In this document: piece by piece, positions 43,578-52,660 of the stretch | Layout of the letters: every line of letters begins with the position of its first letter | Position numbering within the stretch: position 1 is the first letter of the stretch | NCBI GenBank assembly: GCA_947500755.1 | Contig: CANMTO010000005.1 | Coordinates: forward strand, 1-64,000 | Direction: 5' to 3' | Origin: Flavobacteriales bacterium | GTDB lineage: Bacteria; Bacteroidota; Bacteroidia; Flavobacteriales_D; Crocinitomicaceae | Length of the DNA: 64,000 nucleotides | Position numbers and translations under genes: made by a program | Notes under the pieces: model-generated | The model's input: the letters and a program-made list of their open reading frames with translations, nothing else | Told to the model about the DNA's origin: nothing | The model's database searches: none

Positions 43578-44491
43578 ACTAATTCAAATTGGGAAAGGGA
43601 ATAGAATGCTTTGATGCGATCATCCAGTTCGTTCTTCGTTAATTCTTCCAAGCGTTGTGTACCAAACTTCTCAACACAAAAAGAAGCTAGGGCCGATCCT
43701 ACGATCACCGCTTTTTTCATGGAATCAAAGCTAAGCTCCTCTTGTATAGAAAGATATCCCATCAAGCCACCTGCAAAGGTATCGCCTGCTCCTGTTGGGT
43801 CAAATACTTCCTCAAGAGGCAATGCCGGCGCGTAAAACACTTCATCCGCACTAAATAACAAGGCACCGTGTTCTCCCTTTTTTATAATTACCAAACGAGG
43901 ACCTAGGTCCATAATGCGTTTGGCCGCTGTTTTCAATGCGTATTCCCCTGTTAATTGACGTGCTTCTTCATCGTTCACTATCAATAGATCCACTAATTTA
44001 AGGGTTTTGTGAAGTTCGTCCAATGCTATATCCATCCAAAAATTCATGGTATCCATCGCAATTAATTTAGGCCGAACGGCCATTTGTTCAACCACCTTTC
44101 GCTGTACATCCGGACTCAAATTTCCCAACATTAAAAAGGGTGCATTTCTGTACTCCATGGGAACAACAGGGTCAAAGGTTCCGAGCACATTTAGTTCTGT
44201 CACCAAGGTGTCACGACTATTCATGTCGTTGTGATATTTGCCTGCCCAGAAAAAAGTTTTTCCACCCTCAGGTATTTGAATGCCACGAATATCAATTCCC
44301 CTGTTGACCATAGCGTCAAGAACATCCGAAGGAAAGTCTTCCCCAACCACAGAAACTAAGGCTTGATTTCTATTAAAAAACGAAGCGGCAAGGGAGATAT
44401 ATGTCCCCGCGCCTCCTACAATTTTATCCGATTTTCCAAACGGAGTTTCAATGGCATCAAAGGCCACACTTCCCACTGTTAATAATTGCAT
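43574..44491 (-). CDS. PfkB-family carbohydrate/nucleoside kinase
   Basis: 305 residues from ATG 44491 (MQLLTVGSVAFDAIETPFG). PfkB signatures are GGAGTYISLAASFF near the N-terminus and DPTGAGDTFAGGLMGY, whose D237 is the catalytic base of the anion-hole motif. It phosphorylates a sugar or nucleoside hydroxyl using ATP; ribokinase-, adenosine kinase- or fructokinase-like activity cannot be separated by eye. An upstream in-frame ATG at 44521 would put the promoter inside the gene, so 44491 is preferred. First gene of the five-gene minus-strand chain. Confidence 0.87.
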   Translation of the reverse strand: MQLLTVGSVAFDAIETPFGKSDKIVGGAGTYISLAASFFNRNQALVSVVGEDFPSDVLDAMVNRGIDIRGIQIPEGGKTFFWAGKYHNDMNSRDTLVTELNVLGTFDPVVPMEYRNAPFLMLGNLSPDVQRKVVEQMAVRPKLIAMDTMNFWMDIALDELHKTLKLVDLLIVNDEEARQLTGEYALKTAAKRIMDLGPRLVIIKKGEHGALLFSADEVFYAPALPLEEVFDPTGAGDTFAGGLMGYLSIQEELSFDSMKKAVIVGSALASFCVEKFGTQRLEELTKNELDDRIKAFYSLSQFELV

Positions 44492-44504
44492 GCCAATCTT
44501 TTTA

Positions 44505-44512
44505 CAAAGATA
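44505..44512 (-). promoter_or_regulatory. -7 box of the PfkB operon
   Basis: TATCTTTG on the minus strand, 13 bases before the ATG at 44491. No -33 TTTG at the right distance. Confidence 0.5.
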
Positions 44513-44550
44513 GGAAAGCAAAGTGGGAATGGGAACAGGAAATGCTTAAA

Positions 44551-46086
44551 TTATAAATCAAATTTAATCCCTTGTGCCAGGGGCAAACTATCCGAATAAT
44601 TGATGGTATTGGTTTGTCTTCGCATGTAAATTTTCCATGAATCAGAACCCGATTCTCTTCCTCCACCCGTTTCTTTTTCTCCCCCAAAAGCACCGCCGAT
44701 TTCAGCACCCGAAGTTCCTATGTTCACATTAGCAATGCCGCAATCCGAACCGGCTTGCGATAAAAAGGCTTCTGCTTCTTTCAAATCATTAGACATAATC
44801 GCAGAAGACAGGCCCTGAGGAACGCCGTTTTGTATGGCAATCGCTTGGTGTATATCGCCGCTGTATTTCATTACATACAAGATCGGAGCAAAGGTCTCAT
44901 GCTGTACCATCGCATAGCTATTTTCTGCTTCAATAATGCACGGTTTCACATAACATCCCGTTTCATAACCTGGTCCGGATAGCACACCACCTTCAACCAA
45001 TACCTTACCCCCTTCTTGAATCGCCTTTGAAATGGCTGCTTCATATGCCGAAACAGCTGCTGTATCAATTAAGGGCCCAACGTGGTTTGCTTGATCTAAT
45101 GGATTGCCAATCTTTAATTGACCGTATGCATTTTTCAATGCTTCTTTTACTTTTTCGTAAACCAACTCATGAACAATCAACCTCCGCGTTGAGGTGCAGC
45201 GCTGACCTGCGGTTCCTACCGCGCCAAATACAGCACCAGGAACCACCATTTTCAAATCTGCTGTTGGCGTAATGACAATGGCATTGTTTCCTCCTAACTC
45301 CAATAAAGAACGTCCTAACCTAGCGCCTACCGCTGCGCCTACGGATTTACCCATACGTGTAGAACCTGTAGCTGAAACTAAAGGAACGCGTACATCTTCG
45401 GCCATAAGCTTTCCGATTTCCGGACCACCAATCACTAAGCAAGAAACTCCATCCGGAACATTATTCGCTCTGAAAACCTGGTTGGTGATGTATTGACATG
45501 CCAAAGCAGTAATTGGTGTTTTTTCAGACGGTTTCCAGACACAAACGTCACCACAAACCCAAGCTAAAGCGGAATTCCAACACCAAACGGCTACTGGGAA
45601 ATTAAAAGCGGAAATTATTCCTACCGTTCCTAAGGGGTGGTATTGCTCATACATCCGATGGCCGGGGCGTTCCGAATGCATGGTAAGTCCATATAATTGA
45701 CGTGATAACCCAACCGCAAAATCACAGATATCGATCATTTCTTGGACTTCCCCAAGCCCCTCTTGTAAGGACTTCCCCATTTCATAAGAGACTAGAATTC
45801 CTAAAGCCTCTTTATGAACGCGTAATTGATCTCCTAGTTGACGCACTATCTCTCCTCGTTTAGGCGCTGGCACTAAACGCCAGGAGGTAAAGGCTTCCTG
45901 CGATTTTTGAATAATACGGTCGTATTCCACTGGAGTTACTGGACTTACTGAGGCGATCGTTGCACCATCTACCGGAGAGAAAGAAACAATTGTATGTGGA
46001 TCAGAACCCAAGGATTCTGCACCAATATACCCACCTGGGTTTGTCGCGTTAATTTTAAATTGCGCTAAAATTTCGTGTATTTGCAT
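44551..46086 (-). CDS. Aldehyde dehydrogenase (ALDH7-like)
   Basis: 511 residues, full length. The catalytic cysteine is C297 in GQRCTSTRRL, with the general base Glu in LLELGGNNAI. The Asn of the oxyanion hole is in ISAFNFPVAVW. The GQRCTSTRR variant and overall pattern are those of the ALDH7 (alpha-aminoadipic semialdehyde / antiquitin) group, which in bacteria acts in lysine catabolism; substrate assignment is tentative. Cytoplasmic NAD(P)-dependent enzyme. It has its own -7 box and is insulated from rplY by a terminator. Confidence 0.9.
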   Translation of the reverse strand: MQIHEILAQFKINATNPGGYIGAESLGSDPHTIVSFSPVDGATIASVSPVTPVEYDRIIQKSQEAFTSWRLVPAPKRGEIVRQLGDQLRVHKEALGILVSYEMGKSLQEGLGEVQEMIDICDFAVGLSRQLYGLTMHSERPGHRMYEQYHPLGTVGIISAFNFPVAVWCWNSALAWVCGDVCVWKPSEKTPITALACQYITNQVFRANNVPDGVSCLVIGGPEIGKLMAEDVRVPLVSATGSTRMGKSVGAAVGARLGRSLLELGGNNAIVITPTADLKMVVPGAVFGAVGTAGQRCTSTRRLIVHELVYEKVKEALKNAYGQLKIGNPLDQANHVGPLIDTAAVSAYEAAISKAIQEGGKVLVEGGVLSGPGYETGCYVKPCIIEAENSYAMVQHETFAPILYVMKYSGDIHQAIAIQNGVPQGLSSAIMSNDLKEAEAFLSQAGSDCGIANVNIGTSGAEIGGAFGGEKETGGGRESGSDSWKIYMRRQTNTINYSDSLPLAQGIKFDL

Positions 46087-46101
46087 GAATATAATTTTTT
46101 A

Positions 46102-46109
46102 CAAAGATA
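46102..46109 (-). promoter_or_regulatory. -7 box of the aldehyde dehydrogenase gene
   Basis: TATCTTTG on the minus strand, about 15 bases before the ATG. A TTG lies 23 bases upstream of it (46135-46133), at the long end of the usual range. Confidence 0.55.
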
Positions 46110-46150
46110 ATGGAGTAGCTCAGATAAGTAATCAACCTAAATTACAAAGC

Positions 46151-46174
46151 AAAAAAAAACCGCCGAAGCGGTTT
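46151..46174 (-). terminator. UUCG-capped terminator of prs-rplY
   Basis: Read on the minus strand: stem AAACCGC / GCGGTTT closed by the very stable C(UUCG)G tetraloop, then a run of nine T. It lies ten bases after the rplY stop. Confidence 0.93.
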
Positions 46175-46183
46175 AAAACGTTA

Positions 46184-46774
46184 CTATGCTTCTTCCTCAT
46201 CATCAGGGTCAACATCAGAACCTTTGACAGCTCCTCTCGCCATTTTCACAGATACCACCACGGCATTCGCGGGGTCTAATATTTTAACGCCAGGAATCTC
46301 AATGTTTGAAACACGGAAAGAGTGTCCGATACGCATTTGAGAGATGTCAATTTTAATTTCTTCAGGAAGTGCCGAAGGCAATCCTTGACATTGCATGTGA
46401 CGAAACACTTGCATTAATTTACCTCCTGCCCTAACACCACGTGAGGAACCCGTCAATCTAACAGGCAGTTTAACGCGAACTTCTTTCGAATCATTTAATT
46501 CTAAAAAGTCAATGTGCTGAACCGTATCTTTGGTTGGATGCTGTTGCAACTCCCGAATAATAGCTTTTGCTTTTTTTCCATCAATGTCAAGTTCAATTTG
46601 ATAGACATCTGGAGAAAAAACTAATTTTTCTATTGGTACTCGCTTTACTGCAAAATGCGTTTGTTCGCCCTGCCCATAAAGCACACAAGGAACTAATCCT
46701 TCATTACGAATTGCTTTAGCATCCTTTTTCCCTACGTTCGCTCGAAGCGAACCGCTCAACTGTGCTGTTTTCAT
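46184..46774 (-). CDS. rplY: 50S ribosomal protein L25 / general stress protein Ctc
   Basis: 196 residues: an N-terminal L25 5S rRNA-binding domain (about 1-92, LRANVGKKDAKAIRNEGLVPCVLYG) and a C-terminal TL5/Ctc beta domain (about 95-180), ending in an acidic tail (VDPDDEEEA). This long form is the normal one in Bacteroidota. It follows prs by 11 bases, an arrangement conserved in many bacteria, and is closed by the UUCG terminator. Confidence 0.95.
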   Translation of the reverse strand: MKTAQLSGSLRANVGKKDAKAIRNEGLVPCVLYGQGEQTHFAVKRVPIEKLVFSPDVYQIELDIDGKKAKAIIRELQQHPTKDTVQHIDFLELNDSKEVRVKLPVRLTGSSRGVRAGGKLMQVFRHMQCQGLPSALPEEIKIDISQMRIGHSFRVSNIEIPGVKILDPANAVVVSVKMARGAVKGSDVDPDDEEEA

Positions 46775-46785
46775 TTATTATTAAT

Positions 46786-47715
46786 TTAAGGTATTACAAA
46801 ATGTGAACTGATGGATTCATTATTAACCATTCGCTTAATTACATCAGCAAATAAATGGTCCACAGAAACTACTTTTATTTTTCCAGACGCTTGTCGCAAG
46901 GGAACAGTATCCGTTACAATGAGCTCTGTTAAATGAGATTTTTCTATTCGTTCATAGGCTGGGCCCGATAAAACAGCGTGTGTACAAAATGCACGTACTG
47001 TTTTTGCTCCTCGTTCGATTAACAAATCTGCTGCGGTAGTAAGGGTGCCTGCCGTATCGCACATGTCGTCGATGATGATCACATCCTTGCCTTCGACTTC
47101 GCCAATCACTGTCATTTCAGCAATTTCATTGGGTTTCTTTCGGTTTTTATGACACAAGGCTAACCCGCAATTTAGAATCTTGGCGTATGAATTCGCGCGT
47201 TTAGCGCCACCTGCATCTGGTGCTGCTACTACTAAATTATCCAAATTCAATTTTTGGATTTCAGGAATAAATATAGTTGACCCAAACAAATGATCTACCG
47301 GAACTTCAAAGAACCCTTGAATTTGATCGGCATGCAAATCCATGGTCATAATGCGATCTGCCCCAGCAGCCATAAGCATATTAGCTACTAATTTAGCCCC
47401 AATTGCTACTCTTGGCTGATCTTTTCGGTCTTGTCTTGCGAGTCCAAAATAAGGAATTACCGCAATGATTTTTCGTGCAGAAGCACGGCTAGCGGCATCC
47501 ATTAAAAGCAGCAACTCAAACAAATTATCTTGTGGTGGAACTGTTGATTGAATGATGAAAACATCCTGTCCTCGGACTGTTTCTTCAAAACTTGGTTGAA
47601 ATTCACCGTCACTAAACGTGGTTACTTTAACATCCCCCAAGGCTACGCCATAACATGAAGCAATATTCGACCCCAAGGTTTGTGTAGCTCTTCCTGCAAA
47701 AATTTTAACACCCAT
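46786..47715 (-). CDS. prs: Ribose-phosphate pyrophosphokinase
   Basis: 309 residues, normal length. It makes PRPP from ribose 5-phosphate and ATP. Landmarks: VKIFAGRATQTL at the N-terminus, FGLARQDRKDQPR (flexible/ATP loop), DLHADQIQGFFEVPVDHL and the PRPP loop DVIIIDDMCDTAGTL. Product feeds apt (26278) and other nucleotide routes. It has a consensus promoter and is cotranscribed with rplY. Confidence 0.97.
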   Translation of the reverse strand: MGVKIFAGRATQTLGSNIASCYGVALGDVKVTTFSDGEFQPSFEETVRGQDVFIIQSTVPPQDNLFELLLLMDAASRASARKIIAVIPYFGLARQDRKDQPRVAIGAKLVANMLMAAGADRIMTMDLHADQIQGFFEVPVDHLFGSTIFIPEIQKLNLDNLVVAAPDAGGAKRANSYAKILNCGLALCHKNRKKPNEIAEMTVIGEVEGKDVIIIDDMCDTAGTLTTAADLLIERGAKTVRAFCTHAVLSGPAYERIEKSHLTELIVTDTVPLRQASGKIKVVSVDHLFADVIKRMVNNESISSHFVIP

Positions 47716-47735
47716 AAGTTTCTGTTTGAGGAGGG

Positions 47736-47766
47736 CAAAGGTAAGACAATTAATCTTGTTCGCAAA
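47736..47766 (-). promoter_or_regulatory. prs promoter
   Basis: On the minus strand TTTG (47766-47763), 19-base spacer, TACCTTTG (47743-47736): a perfect consensus. The leader to ATG 47715 is about 15 bases. Confidence 0.85.
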
Positions 47767-47789
47767 ATACCTGACTGCACCAATTTGTT

Positions 47790-47797
47790 TAATTTTA
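47790..47797 (+). promoter_or_regulatory. Possible xseA -7 box
   Basis: TAATTTTA, one mismatch to TAnnTTTG, ends four bases before the xseA ATG. It is divergent from the prs promoter 24 bases away; no -33 element is clear. Confidence 0.4.
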
Positions 47798-47801
47798 ACC
47801 C

Positions 47802-49166
47802 ATGTCCAAGGAAGTTTTCACACTCAAACAAGTTTCACAATCGATTCGAAAAACGTTGGAATCACGGTATGATCGCTCCTATTGGGTTAAGGCTGAAATA
47901 TACAAAATGAATCTTTTCGCGAGCGGACATGCGTTTCCAGAGCTTGTTCAACGAACAGACGGAAAGATTGTAGCGAATTTAAGTGGTGTTATTTGGAAAA
48001 CAAACTACCTAAAAATCTCGAAACAATTCGAGGCCGAAGTAAAAGAGCCATTCAGTGAAGGGAAAGAAGTGCTGATGTTAATTAAAATCACCTTCAGTGA
48101 AGTATATGGGCTTAGCCTTCATATCTCTGACATCGATCCAAGCTATTCCCTCGGAGCACTTCACAAACTAAAACTAGAAACCATTGAGGCGCTCAATAAT
48201 TTGGGAATTCTACAAAAAAATCAACTCCTGACGCTTGAATTGCCTAAGCGAATTGCCGTAATTTCCGCAGAATCAAGCAAGGGCCTCTCAGACTTCATGC
48301 AGGTGTTAAACGCATCTACCCATAAATTCGGTGTAGGCACCTTTTTATTCAATGCAACCGTACAAGGGGATCAGGCGGTGAACTCTATTTTGTTTGCTCT
48401 TAAAAAAATTGAACGGCTTCGTAATTATTTTGATGCGGTAGTGATTGTTCGAGGGGGCGGAGCTGAAGTTGGTATGTCTTGTTACGACGATTTCAAACTT
48501 TGTAAACGTATTGCAGAATTCCCTTTGCCAATCCTGTGTGGAATTGGCCATTCCACAAACCTCACTGTAGCAGAAATGGTGGCCTTTTCCCATGCCATTA
48601 CTCCGTCTGTATTGGCTTCAGACTTATTACAAGAATTTGAACTAAAGCTGCTTGAACTTCATGCCTTTGGTGCCAGCCTAACCCGAGTTCAAAACAGACT
48701 TCTAACCAATACAAAAAACACCTTTCACCAAACAGTTTCTAAAATTAATGGCGTTACCAAGTGGCGTTTTGAACGCATTAACAACCAACTCAAAAGCCTT
48801 GAACAACGCAGTATTCAAGAAACTAAACGGGTGTTGACATCCCATCAAGACCTCATAGCATCTAGTCCCTTGGTCATTCAAGGACTAGTAAAGCGATCGC
48901 ATCAACAGGAGCATCACAGACGGACCATGCTTGAACAGCACCTGGTTTTCACGCTTGAACGTACCCTGGGGAAAAACAACACGGTATTGGAATCCCTGGA
49001 TAAACAAGTCCACCTCATGAGTCCTGCTGCTGTTTTATCGCGGGGATTTGCAATTGCTCGAAGCAACGGAAAGGCCTTGCTCAGTAAAACATCACTGCAC
49101 CCGGGAACCTTAATACAAATTGAACTCAGCGACGGTACCGCCGAAGCCGAAGTAAAATCAACCTAG
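47802..49166 (+). CDS. xseA: Exodeoxyribonuclease VII large subunit
   Basis: 454 residues. An N-terminal OB-fold (about 1-105, SYWVKAEIYKMNLFASGHAFPEL) is followed by the nuclease domain with PKRIAVISAESSKGLSDFMQVL, VVIVRGGGAEVGMSCYDD and PILCGIGHSTNLT, then a long helical region and an SH3-like end (SPAAVLSRGFAIAR). It degrades single-stranded DNA with the small subunit XseB, whose gene is not adjacent here, unlike in many bacteria. Confidence 0.93.
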   Translation: MSKEVFTLKQVSQSIRKTLESRYDRSYWVKAEIYKMNLFASGHAFPELVQRTDGKIVANLSGVIWKTNYLKISKQFEAEVKEPFSEGKEVLMLIKITFSEVYGLSLHISDIDPSYSLGALHKLKLETIEALNNLGILQKNQLLTLELPKRIAVISAESSKGLSDFMQVLNASTHKFGVGTFLFNATVQGDQAVNSILFALKKIERLRNYFDAVVIVRGGGAEVGMSCYDDFKLCKRIAEFPLPILCGIGHSTNLTVAEMVAFSHAITPSVLASDLLQEFELKLLELHAFGASLTRVQNRLLTNTKNTFHQTVSKINGVTKWRFERINNQLKSLEQRSIQETKRVLTSHQDLIASSPLVIQGLVKRSHQQEHHRRTMLEQHLVFTLERTLGKNNTVLESLDKQVHLMSPAAVLSRGFAIARSNGKALLSKTSLHPGTLIQIELSDGTAEAEVKST

Positions 49167-49174
49167 GATTTACC

Positions 49175-49182
49175 TACTTTTG
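49175..49182 (+). promoter_or_regulatory. Possible rnpA -7 box
   Basis: TACTTTTG, an exact TAnnTTTG, ends five bases before the rnpA ATG at 49188. No -33 element. Confidence 0.45.
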
Positions 49183-49187
49183 TACCT

Positions 49188-49562
49188 ATGGACGAAACCT
49201 TCGGAAAGGCGCATCGGATTTTCTTAAAAAAGGAAATTGACCATGTATTTACAATGAAGGAAAAGGTCCTTGTATTTCCTTTTCTATCACATGTTTCATT
49301 TGAGGCGAGTGAAACACCAAGTTTTGCAGTCTTGATAACCGTTCCGAAAAAGCGAATAAAAAAGGCGCATGATAGAAATAGAATCAAGCGCTTAATTCGC
49401 GAAAGCCTACGCAAAGAAAAAACACCCATATTGGCAAGGGCAGTAGCTAAAAACCATAACATTCTTTTTAGTATCGTTTATCTTTGGGAAGAAATCCCCG
49501 TAGATGATCTCATTGAGCAAAAAATTAAAAAATTAATATCCCGAATATGCGAACTTCCTTAA
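49188..49562 (+). CDS. rnpA: Ribonuclease P protein component
   Basis: 124 residues, basic. The RNR motif (DRNRIKRLIRESLR, R63-N64-R65) that contacts RNase P RNA is intact, as is the N-terminal FGKAHRIFLKKEID. It is not next to rpmH or dnaA, as is usual in Bacteroidota. The S41 peptidase gene begins 16 bases before its stop. Confidence 0.94.
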   Translation: MDETFGKAHRIFLKKEIDHVFTMKEKVLVFPFLSHVSFEASETPSFAVLITVPKKRIKKAHDRNRIKRLIRESLRKEKTPILARAVAKNHNILFSIVYLWEEIPVDDLIEQKIKKLISRICELP

Positions 49563-51184
49563 CTCAGATCCTTTTCTGTTTTTCACTGCTATTTTACGCG
49601 TTAAGTTATGGGCAATCCGAGTCGTTTGAAGAACTCAAAAGTTTAGAACTCATGGATCAAATCTATGAGCACCTTGACTTATACTTTGTCGACGAGGTAG
49701 CGCATGGAAAACTATCTAAAACAGCCATCGATGCCATGCTTAAGGAGCTCGATCCATACACGGTATATTATCATGAGGCGAACATCGAAGATTATCGATT
49801 AATGACCACGGGACAATATGGTGGAATCGGTGCCTTAATCGGCAACATGGATAACGAAATTTACATCACCGATCCGTACGAAGGAAATCCTGCACAAAAA
49901 GCGGGTATACAGGCAGGAGATAAAATTCTACGAATCGATAGAAAGCCCATTTCAGGTAAATCGGTTGAGGAAGCCTCGAATGCACTCAAAGGACCGAAAG
50001 GAACGACCGTAAGTTTAGAGCTTGAGCGCAATGGGCAGATACTAACCTTAGACATCGTTCGCGATGAAATTAAAATTCCCGACGTTCCATATTCGGGCAT
50101 GCTAACAGGGACAACAGGGTACATATCTCTAAGCAGCTTTACCCAAACAGCAGGAGAAGAAATTAAAAAAAACATCCAGGACCTTCAATCAAAGGGCATG
50201 ACCAATATGATTCTAGATTTGAGAGGCAATGGGGGAGGGCTCTTGATCGAAGCGGTTAAAATTGTTGGCTTTTTTGTGCCAAAAGGTCAAGTTGTGGTAA
50301 CCACCAAGGGGCGTTCAAAGCAAGAAAACATGGTGTATAAAACGATGGAAACACCCATTGCCGAAAAGTTACCTCTTGTAGTTTTGATTGATGAGGGAAG
50401 TGCTTCCGCCAGTGAAATTGTAGCCGGCGCCTTGCAAGATTTAGACCGTGCGGTTGTGGTTGGAAACACCAGTTATGGCAAAGGGTTGGTGCAACGCACC
50501 TTCGACCTAAAATACGGCTCGAAAATGAAACTCACCATCGCAAAATACTATACCCCTTCTGGCCGATGTGTACAGCGGTTAGAATATTATGACGATGCCA
50601 ATGATGGAAAACCAAGGGTAATTGCAGATAGCCTTTTGCAAAAATTCAACACGAAAAATGGACGACCAGTAATTGATGGAAGGGGGATTGAACCCGACAT
50701 AAAAATCGAAGATTCTGTGTACAGCGATTATACCCGCGCATTGCTTGCAAAACATCACATATTCTATTACGCAAGCGCCTACCGAAATACTCATCCCTCA
50801 ATCGCTTCGGCAGAAACTTTTGAATTATCCGATGAGGCATTGGAAGAATTCCGCACCTACCTTAGCAATAAAGGATTTGTATATACTTCTCCAGAACTAA
50901 GAGCGTTAGAGCGCATCAAAGAAGCATTGGAAAAGAAACAACAATTCAGTGCGGTTTCAGGAGAATTCTCCGCCTTAAATGACCGTTTGCTAAAGGCTTC
51001 GAGTAGCTATTTCGAAATTAATAAAACAGAAATTAAAGACCTATTAACCCAAGAAATTATAGGGCGTTACTATTTTCAGAAGGGAGAACTTATTTATGCC
51101 TTTAAATCTGATGAGGTAGTTGTTCGAGGCATGGACATATTGACGAAGGAGAAGGAATATAAATCCACCTTACATATTAAATAA
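49547..51184 (+). CDS. S41 family C-terminal processing peptidase
   Basis: 545 residues with a signal peptide (MRTSLTQILFCFSLLFYALSYGQ). A PDZ domain (about 93-172, GGIGALIG... AGIQAGDKILRIDRKPI) precedes the tail-specific protease domain, with catalytic S287 (GSASASE) and K312 (SYGKGLVQ), 25 residues apart as in Prc/CtpA. Likely periplasmic, trimming or degrading envelope proteins from the C-terminus. The ~140 residues after the catalytic core are an added helical tail. Start ATG 49547 lies inside rnpA. Confidence 0.92.
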   Translation: MRTSLTQILFCFSLLFYALSYGQSESFEELKSLELMDQIYEHLDLYFVDEVAHGKLSKTAIDAMLKELDPYTVYYHEANIEDYRLMTTGQYGGIGALIGNMDNEIYITDPYEGNPAQKAGIQAGDKILRIDRKPISGKSVEEASNALKGPKGTTVSLELERNGQILTLDIVRDEIKIPDVPYSGMLTGTTGYISLSSFTQTAGEEIKKNIQDLQSKGMTNMILDLRGNGGGLLIEAVKIVGFFVPKGQVVVTTKGRSKQENMVYKTMETPIAEKLPLVVLIDEGSASASEIVAGALQDLDRAVVVGNTSYGKGLVQRTFDLKYGSKMKLTIAKYYTPSGRCVQRLEYYDDANDGKPRVIADSLLQKFNTKNGRPVIDGRGIEPDIKIEDSVYSDYTRALLAKHHIFYYASAYRNTHPSIASAETFELSDEALEEFRTYLSNKGFVYTSPELRALERIKEALEKKQQFSAVSGEFSALNDRLLKASSSYFEINKTEIKDLLTQEIIGRYYFQKGELIYAFKSDEVVVRGMDILTKEKEYKSTLHIK

Positions 51185-51192
51185 ACAAAGCA

Positions 51193-52650
51193 TTGAAGTT
51201 TTTAAAGCAACACTTAGATTCTATATACTTCTATTTAAGTCTTAGCTTCTTAGTTGGCTTGACCTGTAGTAAATTTCTAATGTCCGCCTCGCTCATTCTA
51301 CATGCAATTCTCTTTGTTTTTGCAGGTGATTACACGGTTTTTATACAGCGGTTTAGATCCAATCAATGGCTTTTTTTACTACTCGCTTTTTGGGGGCTCC
51401 ATGCTCTAAGCCTGCTTTGGAGTTCGGATTTAAACGAAGGGTGGAATGCGCTCCGCGTTCGGATTTCCCTTGTTTCTTTACCCTTGCTATATATTGGAAC
51501 GCTCTCATTCAAGCGACAACAAATCATAACATATACTAAAGTCCTTATGCTTGCTATCGTTGTTGTTATTGGTTTAAATGTGGTTCATTATGGCGTGTTG
51601 ATTCAGAATAATTTGGCCTTGGATATCCGTCAACTCAGTTGGTTTGGTTCACATATTCGATTTGGGATTTTGGTGGCATTTTCGGGTATCCTTGCTTTTA
51701 ACCTCTGGAAGAATAAATGTCTATCAACGCTTTGGTTGGTGGCTTACTTAACGCTTATTGGAATGTATACCCTGTACAGTCAAACGCTTAGTGCATACCT
51801 TGGCGCTTTGTTTGTATTGCTAGTCATCGCATATGATGTTATCCGGTCGACACGTTTTTCTAGGGAAATTGGCTTCGGGGTTATCGTGCTTACAAGCGTT
51901 ATGGGAGCCCTGGTAATTAAGGGTATAGCTACACCTAACCCCACTTGTGGGACCTTTGCCTCCACGGAGGACGCCATCACCGCTTGGGCCTTACGCTCCA
52001 ACCTGCCCTTGGATCGTTTAGACCGAAAAGGTCAGAGACTAAGCCGTACAGCTGAGCGGTATTTATGTGCTAAAAACGAATCGCTTACAGCAAGGTCGAT
52101 AAAAAAACTAAGTCAACAAGATGTAGTAAATATTGAAAATGGATTTGCCAGTGAGCATTCCGTTCAGGGTGGGCTTTGGAGTCGCATAGAAGAATTAAAA
52201 TTTGAGCTAAATGAGGCCAAAGATCCGAACGGCCATTCGCTGCTGCAACGCATAGAATATTGGAAAACCGCATGGGCGGTGATAAATGACCATCCTTTGT
52301 TGGGGGTTGGAATCGGTGATATCGATCGTGAAATGGAAAATAAATATAACGAAACAGGCTCGGCACTTAAACCCGAAAATCGACGGCGGAGTCACAACAT
52401 GTACCTAACTACTTGGATGGGCATTGGGGTCTTCGGGGTAGTGCTTATGTTATGGGGGATCGGTTATTTGGGGTGGATTGGGGTCAAGGAACATCACCCA
52501 GTTCTCATTGCCTTTTGTGCCATTATATTCGCTACCATGTGCCTAGAAGACAGCCTGGAAACGCAAGCGGGAGCCTCATTCGTTGGTTTTTTTATAGCGA
52601 TTCTCTGCGGACAAGCGGGGAGAACGGCGTGGACCACTAAAAATTACTAA
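51193..52650 (+). CDS. O-antigen ligase/polymerase-like membrane protein (Wzy_C)
   Basis: 485 residues, about ten to twelve hydrophobic helices. A large periplasmic loop (about 250-395) ends in the Wzy_C pattern LLGVGIGD...RRRSHNMYLTTW, with R397-R399 and H401 as the likely functional residues. It joins undecaprenyl-linked polysaccharide to lipid A core or polymerises repeat units; which one is not decidable. The start is TTG 51193, nine bases after the previous stop, and no ATG or GTG lies in frame before the first membrane helix. The gldA -7 box overlaps its stop. Confidence 0.82.
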   Translation: MKFLKQHLDSIYFYLSLSFLVGLTCSKFLMSASLILHAILFVFAGDYTVFIQRFRSNQWLFLLLAFWGLHALSLLWSSDLNEGWNALRVRISLVSLPLLYIGTLSFKRQQIITYTKVLMLAIVVVIGLNVVHYGVLIQNNLALDIRQLSWFGSHIRFGILVAFSGILAFNLWKNKCLSTLWLVAYLTLIGMYTLYSQTLSAYLGALFVLLVIAYDVIRSTRFSREIGFGVIVLTSVMGALVIKGIATPNPTCGTFASTEDAITAWALRSNLPLDRLDRKGQRLSRTAERYLCAKNESLTARSIKKLSQQDVVNIENGFASEHSVQGGLWSRIEELKFELNEAKDPNGHSLLQRIEYWKTAWAVINDHPLLGVGIGDIDREMENKYNETGSALKPENRRRSHNMYLTTWMGIGVFGVVLMLWGIGYLGWIGVKEHHPVLIAFCAIIFATMCLEDSLETQAGASFVGFFIAILCGQAGRTAWTTKNY

Positions 52651-52655
52651 TTTCG
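52648..52655 (+). promoter_or_regulatory. Possible gldA -7 box
   Basis: TAATTTCG, one mismatch to TAnnTTTG, ends five bases before the ATG at 52661 and overlaps the upstream stop codon. No -33 element. Confidence 0.35.
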
Positions 52656-52660
52656 CACGT

